Origin: Histoplasma ohiense
Taxonomy: Eukaryota > Ascomycota > Eurotiomycetes > Onygenales > Ajellomycetaceae
Direction: 5' to 3'
Length of the DNA: 64,000 bases
NCBI GenBank assembly: GCA_017607445.1
Contig: JAEVHH010000001.1
Span: 930,001 to 994,000 of the forward strand
The notes under the pieces are model-generated. The model saw only the letters and a list, made by a program, of their open reading frames with translations. It did no database searches and was not told the origin of the DNA. Below, piece after piece: positions 56,956-64,000 of this stretch. A program made the position numbers and the translations under genes. Position 1 is the first letter of the stretch, and every line of letters begins with the position of its first letter.

Positions 56956-59586
56956 ATGGCTGCATTGGTACAAACGATTCCCCAGCAGACCAACTCCATC
57001 ACTCTGCTGCAGCCTCGCGCCTCTTCTACTGGCACCTTTCCATCCCCCACAACTTCAACACTACAACAGCATTCACAAATGTCTCGAAACCAGCAGCCGT
57101 CTAGGGCATCACATAACAATGTGTTGGAAAATGGGAATGGGAATGGGATTGGTTATAGGACTTCACAGGCTGGACATCCTGTTGCGCCTTACGCCTTCAC
57201 TAGCACTCCCAGTTTGACGAATACTGGCAGCTCTCACATGCGTCAGAATGGCCCCCATCACCTAAAAACGGAGGATCGAGCGGTATCTGCTCCTTCGACA
57301 GTACATACCCAAGCAAACCCTACATACCCGGGCCTGATTCCCTCTCGTGTGCATTTCCCTGCTGCTGGTTCGGTATCTAATACTTTCCCTACCATCCCGT
57401 CCTCTGTTATATCCCAAGTTTCGAAAGACGACTCTGCAATCCCAACAAGACAACGAACCAGTGAACCTCCTGCTCGCCCTTTGTCTTCGATTGGGCTTAC
57501 ATCTCCCGCTGCCTCTGCTAAACCTTCTCCAGATCGTTACCGTCGTGGTCAACGACGAGCTGAAATACAGAATGGGCTTATGCAGACTTCGTCGCCTGTA
57601 GCAAACGGACCCTTGCAGTCCAGTTTTGGCCCCAGTATAAAGCAAGGAGCCCCCCCATCTCACTTCAGAGGTGTCAGTGCAGATGATGGGTCCGTTAACA
57701 AGTCACAGTCATCAGAGCAAGCCAAGCGCTACAGACGTAGGAGCTTGGGCAGTCTAGACATGACCCCGGTAAACGTATCAGAACAAAAATCAGTCTCCGA
57801 AACACAAATTTCATTAGACACCAAAGATTTGACTCCCCAAAACGTCGATCAGCAGCCCCATTCTGCTCAATCATACTCCCATTCCCACAAGGGTAGCGCT
57901 GAAAGTGTCTCATCCACCCGATCGTCACCTCCAACTGTAAGCCTGCTTCTCCAGTATTTTTATTTCACCTGCCTTTGTGTTTATGACTAACATATATTAT
58001 TTTGGGAGCAAAAGGGAAAACGAGCTCCTCCAGTTTCATCCCCTACTACACTGAAACTAGATCACAAACTCATTGAAAATCCGAAACGTGTCACAAATCC
58101 TTCTCCTTTGTCCCAACCGGTGGATATGAGCTCTGAATCTTCAGAAACAAAGCACCCCACTACCACGAACTCCGCAACTAAAACACCTTCTGCAATGCAA
58201 GAACAGTCCTCATCTCCTTCACAAGGTAAAACACAAAGTCCTGCTGCAAAGCGCCTGACAGAATTGTCAAAAAAAGGTTTCCATAAATCTGGAAAGTCAA
58301 GGCTACGAAGGGCACTGTCGTTTGGCAGTGTTGCAGAGCTTCGGGCCGCCAGTGCCCAGGAAGCTACGCAAACTGGTCGACCTAGCCAAGAAGTGTCGCG
58401 AAAGCAACAACTCGACGAGGAATTGGGTGCGGAGCAAGCTGCAATTGCAGAGGAACAAGAAGCCAATGGACTTGGTGAGAGCATATATTCAGGGCAAGGT
58501 CATCTATTTTCGGGATCGATGGATAATCTGTCTATTTCTTCCACTGCCTCTTCGGCGTCGATTATGCTGAGGAAGATGGGCAAAGGCGTTAGAAACTCCA
58601 CCCGGTCACTTGTCGGGCTCTTCAGACCTAAATCTACACCCAACACCATGGGGAATGCAACTGCACCTGCTGAACCTATGACGCCTCGGGTGTCCATAGT
58701 AAATGTGGAAGCGGAGCGCGACAACAATGTGGCACGGTCCAAGAATAGCACTTCGGTGCAGGTCAATGATAATAATAGTTATAATTACAATAATGAACCA
58801 GCAACATCGCCCTCAGCTCAGGGACGTACTTCTGTGGAAACTGGTAGCTCAGACACAGGGGGAGAACAAAGCTACGGTGCTGATAACGTTAACGCGGCCC
58901 GCAAGAGCGTCATGGGAGGTGAAAGAGAGCGTGCTGAAGTTCTCGCTGCAGTGAGAAAGGGAATTCTGAAAAGTGAGCTTATCTCTTATCATTGATAAAA
59001 AGGTATTCATGAAGGGGCATGTCCGTCTTAACATTTCTATGTTTCACCTATAGGATCTGGCACCGGCTCCAACACCTCGTCTCCCACCCTTCGCCCGGTC
59101 GAGTTCAAAGGAGTTGACATGATTCCTGTTCCTCACATCCAGGACTCTCCTCACTCCAGCGCCCCAAGCACCCCCAATGGAGATCGTGATCACCCCCCGC
59201 GCTCTGGCCATCGACGGACGGATTCCATTACAATTGAAGGAGAAGATTACTTCCTCCCCTCTGGTCGATTCACTACATCCGACTCCTCAAGTGCACCCGT
59301 TACGCCACAAACCGCTGCGCGAAACATATCATTCAGTCCCCGCATCCAATTTCACGACACATGGCCTAGTGGAGAGTATGACCGTCGCGGAGATATTGCG
59401 ACTTGCAATCGACTGACGCCGCTATTAGCACAGCAAATTAAAGAAGAGCTTAATACTTTCAAAATGGTTAGCCAATATTCCTCTAATCTATCCATTCGTG
59501 TGCACCTTAACTAACACCCAGTTCTTCACGCTATTCAGGAGATGGAAGTCCACGAATCCTCGAAGGTTTATACACACTTCTTCTAA
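56956..59586 (+). CDS. bni4: Bni4/Afr1-type protein phosphatase 1 regulator
   Basis: Exons 56956-57936, 58015-58972, 59054-59466 and 59539-59586 join in frame and give 799 residues. In yeast Bni4 targets the Glc7 phosphatase and chitin synthase to the bud neck; Afr1 shares its C-terminal phosphatase-binding region. The conserved part here is the last 90 residues: RNISFSPRIQFHDTW (an RVxF-like phosphatase docking motif, R-x-I-x-F), EYDRRGDIATCNRLTP, LAQQIKEELNTFKM and, after the last intron, EMEVHESSKVYTHFF. The final intron splits the conserved tail, and the short 16-codon last exon rebuilds it. The remaining 700 residues are Ser/Pro/Thr-rich and low in order, with several basic clusters (KRYRRRSLGS, KSRLRRALSF) that look like kinase sites. 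In filamentous fungi the relatives are thought to act in septation or wall synthesis (inference). Confidence 0.8.
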
Positions 59587-60301
59587 TGGGAAAAATTAAA
59601 AGAAAGGCAAAAAGATAAAAGGCTGCAACTGCATTCTAACCTGGTGGTGACGGGCGTTTTCTTTCCTTCCTGCACATTGCGTACTTGATTGAGTGTTTTG
59701 TCTGTTTCGCACAACATGCAACACGTAACTTGTCTTAGTGACCGTCCATTAATTCACCTCTTTCCCTCATTGCTTTCTTCCCTTTTCCAATGAAACGCAT
59801 TTCGAGCGTTAACTCCAAATTTTTCACATCTCTTTCATTTTTTTTATGATGGTCCTGGGTTCCTTTTTTTTCATTTAATTCATTTTTGTAAGTACGTCCG
59901 TCTCAGTACTCCTTGCTTCATGCTCTCGCTTTTCTCTCTGCGTCTCTGTCCATCCAGCAAACAGATGTGAATTTTTCTTTTTTTTCTCCCCTCCCCCCCC
60001 TTTCCCTTGCTAGTATTTTTGTTTTGCTGCTATCATCCCATCCATATTTCTTGATTTTACCTGTTTTTTTCCTCTCTCAATCTACTCTCATGATTTTCCT
60101 TTGTTATCTCTCTTTCTCTTGTTTTTATTTTTTTTTTATTTTATTTTTTTTTTTCCAAGACCAAGTTAAATTCTTCTGTTCAATTATTTTCTTGTATTTC
60201 ATTTCCCTGTATTTTCCTTGTCCTTTTCTTTTTATCTCTGTTTTAATGAGCCTATTTACCTTGTGTGTATTACAGTTAACGGGAGAGAGAGAGGGGGGAA
60301 A

Positions 60302-60302
<1 letters not shown>

Positions 60303-60347
<45 letters not shown>
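60303..60347. repeat. (TG)n microsatellite
   Basis: About 22 TG units without interruption. Confidence 0.95.
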
Positions 60348-60349
<2 letters not shown>

Positions 60350-61113
60350 TTTTGTCTGTAGCAAGCCAGCGTGTTCTATTAAGACATGTTCCATTTGAAC
60401 TTCCTTCGCCCGCTCTCCTTTCCTTTCTCTTTGTCTAGTCGGCTTCGTGTGTTTCAGTTTCCAAATACTTGATTGATTGCTCTGACATATCTGTATTAAG
60501 CTCAAGTCCTTTTTTAGAAAAAAAAAAAAAAATTTCCATCATCATCAACTTCTTTCTACAACGTGTTTTTGGCCAAGCTAGTAGCATTTCACTTCGTTCC
60601 TTTTACTTGTTTGCAGCTTATGCTGTTTCTGCTACTCGAATGCTCTCGAACTCTGTAACTCTAATCAAGATAGTTTCCTTTCCTTTTTTCCCCGAGATTT
60701 TCTGCTTTTGTCACACTTTGGAGAGAGATCCGTAGACAATTAAGGCAATAGGAACCGCGTGTATCACAGCTTCACAATAGTTAAATGACGTAAATAATTC
60801 ATAGATATTCCAAGAGGGTGAAATGTGTGACGATGGATGACTTTCAGTACAACCGTCTGTTAATATACAGAATAGTTCTAAGTAAGCCTCCGCCTATACG
60901 GAGTACGCTAGGTAACTATGATCCACCCTTGGGCGCTTGCAACCAATATCTGGCCCCAGAGAGAACGTCTCTCACCACACTTCAGCAACGCAGAGTTCGG
61001 GGGACGGTTTCGCCAAACGTTAGAGTGTCCACGTCCCCTCAATCTCTCTCTCCATATAAATATATATACACTGCTACGATTGACAATCTGCGAATGGCTC
61101 AATAGACACCAAG

Positions 61114-61149
61114 CGGCGGACCCAACGGCGGACCCAACGGCGGATCAAA
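61114..61149. repeat. 12-base tandem repeat, three units
   Basis: Units of CGGCGGACCCAA at 61114, 61126 and 61138, the last with two changes. Confidence 0.85.
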
Positions 61150-61304
61150 CGAAAATAGGGCCTTGTGTCCATCGAGACCACTTCTACCGATGGGGTGTCC
61201 GCAGGGTCGAAGCATACGTGGAATTCAATGCGCAGGGTCTAAGAAGACGCGGACCTGGTTGGAATATGTGAATTGTCATGTCATGAGAGTTCCCGTGGTG
61301 AGGA

Positions 61305-61342
61305 ATTGGTTCCATATCCGCGTATACGTGGTTGGAACCAAT
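61305..61342. repeat. dyad with 10-base perfect arms
   Basis: ATTGGTTCCA at 61305-61314 pairs with TGGAACCAAT at 61333-61342. The 18-base centre is itself nearly palindromic around GTATAC, so the whole block could form a cruciform or bind a dimeric protein. Confidence 0.7.
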
Positions 61343-62088
61343 CGACTGAGTCTTGCTATATACTGACTGGTATTTCCGACCATCGGTTATCATGGAAACA
61401 TGAAATCTACTCGGACCCATATGTGGCCTGGATATCTACAATCCACCTCGGTTCCCGATCCTGGGAGAGGCTGTCGCAAAACGGCCGTTGCCGTTAACGA
61501 GGACGGTTGCGAAAAGGCCAACAATGAAAGACACGGGTCCGATTCAATGTAAAGCTAGGGCTGGCATTTAAGCTCAAGCTTTGTGGCCGTGAAAAATAAA
61601 CAGCGCGGCATTTTCCCGACATCATAAAGTTGGCCCACTCCATGAGCTTGATGGATTTTCTACTTTGTATCACACGACTGATTCCAAACGACGGGAAGCT
61701 ACCGGAACTTCTAGAAGCTTGCTGTGCTGGCTATTTGATCTCGATCATAACAGATTTCCGGTTCCCCGTGGCCATTGTTGATTACGCATGGAGTGGCAAA
61801 GTGCACGATGAAATATAGTTCAAACCCCAATTACAACTACCCTGTTGGAAACAAGTTTGGTTCAACCTTCCACAACATATGGGCGCGAGAAGCCCTGCAG
61901 GAAAACAACAAATTAGAAAAAGACACTCATAGAGGCATGGCTGCATCAACAGTCAGCCTAAATTAGTTTCAGAAATCCATCTCTATCCAGTCGAATGTGT
62001 GCAGCACCTTTTGCATTATTTCCCCCCGCCCCCCGCCCACCCCCCCACTCTTCCCCCAGCGTTTGTTGCCGAGTCAAGCTCCTAAAAC

Positions 62089-63687
62089 ATGGAGTCCCGT
62101 GGTGAGGAGAACTCGGAATTCATGCGCAAGGCTTCCGATACTAGTCCCTCCAACAAGAGCTTGTCTGAACGAGAATCCCAAGAAAGCAATCTAGAGGATG
62201 AAGATGCCCGCTTGGCCGCCCTGTCGTTCAGCTGCAGTGATCCGCTTTACGAAGCAAAGGCTCAGTTGTTGAACGAGGCTATCCTCGACATCGGCATGGG
62301 ACGGTATCAATGGCAGCTGTTCATAGTCATTGGGTTCGGCTGGGCCAGCGATAACCTTTGGCCCATAGTTACTTCTCTCATCTTTACGCCCGTGAGAAAC
62401 GAGTTCTCGCCCAGCCACCCGCCTTTGCTTACCCTTGCGCAGAATCTGGGGTTGCTGGCCGGGGCGGTCTTCTGGGGGTTTGGCTGCGATATATACGGTC
62501 GACGCTGGGCGTTCAATCTCACCATTGGCATCACCGCGGTGTTTGGGCTCGTGGCTGCGAGCTCGCCGAACTTCGCGGCCATCGCGGTCTTCGCAGCGCT
62601 ATGGTCCTTCGGGGTCGGCGGGAATCTCCCGGTTGATTCTGCGATATTTCTCGAGTTCTTGCCGTCATCTCACCAGTTCCTTCTCACCGTTTTGTCTGTC
62701 GATTGGGCGCTTGCGCAAGTTGTGGGTAATCTTATCGCCTGGCCTCTCCTGGGGAACTTAACCTGCCAGGAAGACAATGAAAAATGCACCCGGTCTGAAA
62801 ACGCAGGATGGAGATATTACTTGATAACTGTAGGTGGGCTTTCGATGGTTATGTTTTTCATCCGATTCGCATGTTTTACCATCTTTGAATCCCCAAAGTA
62901 TCTCATGGGTAGGGGCAAAGACGAAGACGCCGTCCGGGTGGTTCACGAGGTGGCGCGGCGAAATGGGAGAGAATCATCACTCACTCTCGAAGCGCTGACC
63001 AGTCTGGGACACGGCGCCACACAGAGGGAGGGAGCTCGGGTCGCACTGCAACGAAAATTAGAGAAACTTGACTCCAGCCACCTTAAATCCCTCTTTGCGA
63101 CTCCCAAGCTGGCCTGGTCAACTTCTCTAATCACCTTGATCTGGGCGTTAATCGGCCTCGGATTCCCTCTCTACAACGCCTTTCTACCCTATATCCAATC
63201 CACCCGCGGCGCCAATTTCGGCGACGGCTCCACCAACATCACGTACCGCAACTCACTAATCATCGCTATCCTCGGCATCCCAGGGTGTTTCATTGGCGGC
63301 TCCCTCGTCGAAACCCAATCGCTGGGCAGGAGGGGAACCCTCGGCCTTTCAACCACGCTCACAGGAATATTCCTCCTCGCGTCCACCACCGCGACGACAT
63401 CCAACGCTCTCCTGGGTTGGAACTGCGCCTACAGCTTCATGAGCAGTATCATGTACGCGGTTCTGTACGCGTACACGCCGGAGATATTTCCGACCAAGGA
63501 TCGCGGCACGGGCAATGCGCTGACGGCGGCAGCTAATAGGATTTTCGGCGTCCTGGCGCCTGTTGTCGCAATGCTTACGGACCTGGACACTGCAGTTCCC
63601 GTTTATATGAGCGGTGCGCTGTTCATTATCGCGGGGGCTTTGGCGATAGTACTGCCGTTTGAATCTCGGGGGAGGGCTAGTCTGTAG
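62089..63687 (+). CDS. major facilitator superfamily transporter, SV2/sugar-type
   Basis: Single exon of 532 codons. Twelve hydrophobic segments are spread between about residues 78 and 528. MFS marks: an N-terminal cytosolic tail ending in GMGRYQW just before helix 1, the loop 2-3 motif GCDIYGRRWAF (G-x-D-x-x-GRR pattern), and a later GRRGTLGLS after helix 8, as in the SV2-like organic-compound transporter branch. ESPKYLMGRGKDEDA after helix 6 is the PESPR/ESPK-type motif of sugar-porter relatives, and PEIFPTKDRGTGNALTAA between helices 10 and 11 is also typical. Substrate cannot be told. The neighbour upstream is unrelated and no cluster is visible, although the right edge of the window cuts the context. 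Confidence 0.92.
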   Translation: MESRGEENSEFMRKASDTSPSNKSLSERESQESNLEDEDARLAALSFSCSDPLYEAKAQLLNEAILDIGMGRYQWQLFIVIGFGWASDNLWPIVTSLIFTPVRNEFSPSHPPLLTLAQNLGLLAGAVFWGFGCDIYGRRWAFNLTIGITAVFGLVAASSPNFAAIAVFAALWSFGVGGNLPVDSAIFLEFLPSSHQFLLTVLSVDWALAQVVGNLIAWPLLGNLTCQEDNEKCTRSENAGWRYYLITVGGLSMVMFFIRFACFTIFESPKYLMGRGKDEDAVRVVHEVARRNGRESSLTLEALTSLGHGATQREGARVALQRKLEKLDSSHLKSLFATPKLAWSTSLITLIWALIGLGFPLYNAFLPYIQSTRGANFGDGSTNITYRNSLIIAILGIPGCFIGGSLVETQSLGRRGTLGLSTTLTGIFLLASTTATTSNALLGWNCAYSFMSSIMYAVLYAYTPEIFPTKDRGTGNALTAAANRIFGVLAPVVAMLTDLDTAVPVYMSGALFIIAGALAIVLPFESRGRASL

Positions 63688-64000
63688 GCGAAGCAAAAAC
63701 TGCTGGTAGTGCCGGTAGCAGTAGCGGTACCGGTATCTGCTGGGCAATGCGATGTTCGTCTGGTTAATAAGCATGCTTTCTATAGTTATCTCGGGGCGCT
63801 GAATGTGATATTTTTTTTTTGATGCATCTTCATGTCCATCCTATGCATTTTAAATTCTGAACAAGCTTCTTCTTTTATTCAAGTTGGGCCGGGATAGAAT
63901 GGGAAATTCACAACTCTGGCAAAGGCGGGGAAATGTGTTTTCATACGATGTTTACCACTTTTACTCACTTTGGTGGCTGTTTTGGCGCTCAAGACTCCAG
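63688..64000. other. 3' flank of the transporter gene
   Basis: 313 bases to the window edge, with no coding frame. A poly-T run lies near 63811-63821. Confidence 0.7.

Larger units (their letters stand above)
59587..62088. other. intergenic, no supported gene
   Basis: About 2.5 kb. Pyrimidine-rich 3' flank (59750-60250), a (TG)n run (60303-60347), three copies of a 12-base unit (61114-61149) and a long dyad (61305-61342). Open frames are chance products. The last part holds the transporter promoter, with a C-rich block at 62022-62050. Confidence 0.6.

Noticed and set aside
59913..60398. 161-codon open frame before the TG repeat
   Set aside because: Translation of pyrimidine-rich and TG-repeat DNA, giving Phe/Ser and Cys/Val runs with no protein character.

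Overview
The window is nuclear DNA of a filamentous ascomycete. Its genes carry short introns (mostly 50-150 bases) with GT...AG ends and CTAAT/CTGAC-like branch sites, they are widely spaced, and the intergenic DNA is full of homopolymer and microsatellite tracts. A BrlA-type conidiation regulator (34741-35769) points to the class Eurotiomycetes. Order Onygenales is a weaker inference from the short BrlA and the simple-repeat-rich intergenic DNA. I see no bacterial, viral or CRISPR features, no rRNA and no convincing tRNA. All exon models were worked out by hand by keeping reading frame across splice sites.

Layout. 1-1062 (-): 5' part of a LaeA/UMTA-like methyltransferase that runs off the left edge. 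3207-4503 (-): aldo-keto reductase. 4504-7397: repeat-bearing gene-poor DNA. 7398-11129 (-): long-form tRNase Z. 12161-14249 (-): bZIP factor with a poly-Q tract. 16229-16563 (-): small unrecognised two-exon gene, divergent from 16822-18713 (+), tRNA-dihydrouridine synthase Dus1. 20001-21147 (+): MIF-like tautomerase-fold protein. 22159-23150 (+): Poa1-type macrodomain phosphatase. 23556-24356 (+): CENP-X/Mhf2. 25971-26953 (+): GPI-anchored cupredoxin. 27535-28683 (+): Mis12/Mtw1. 30518-31389 (+): four-helix membrane protein. 32080-33423 (+): Swc5. 34741-35769 (-): BrlA, followed by a 4.6 kb gene-poor upstream region. 40396-43517 (-): Spt20 of SAGA. 44352-45739 (-): Pex22-like protein, divergent from 46521-48562 (+), eIF2B gamma. 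49567-50863 (-): unrecognised basic-tailed protein. 50864-56955: 6 kb without a supported gene. 56956-59586 (+): Bni4/Afr1-type PP1 regulator. 62089-63687 (+): MFS transporter.

How the genes fit together. Most are housekeeping genes rather than a cluster. Three act in tRNA maturation or its by-products (tRNase Z, Dus1, Poa1), two are centromere/kinetochore proteins (CENP-X, Mis12), two are chromatin-complex subunits (Swc5 of SWR1, Spt20 of SAGA), and BrlA plus the bZIP protein are specific regulators. I found no clear new defence or biosynthetic system. The most promising loose ends are the small gene at 16.4 kb, the in-frame stop inside a probable 51-base intron of brlA, the MIF-like protein that appears to lack the catalytic N-terminal proline, a possible 14-base micro-exon in the aldo-keto reductase, and a recurring TCACGTGG motif upstream of several genes.
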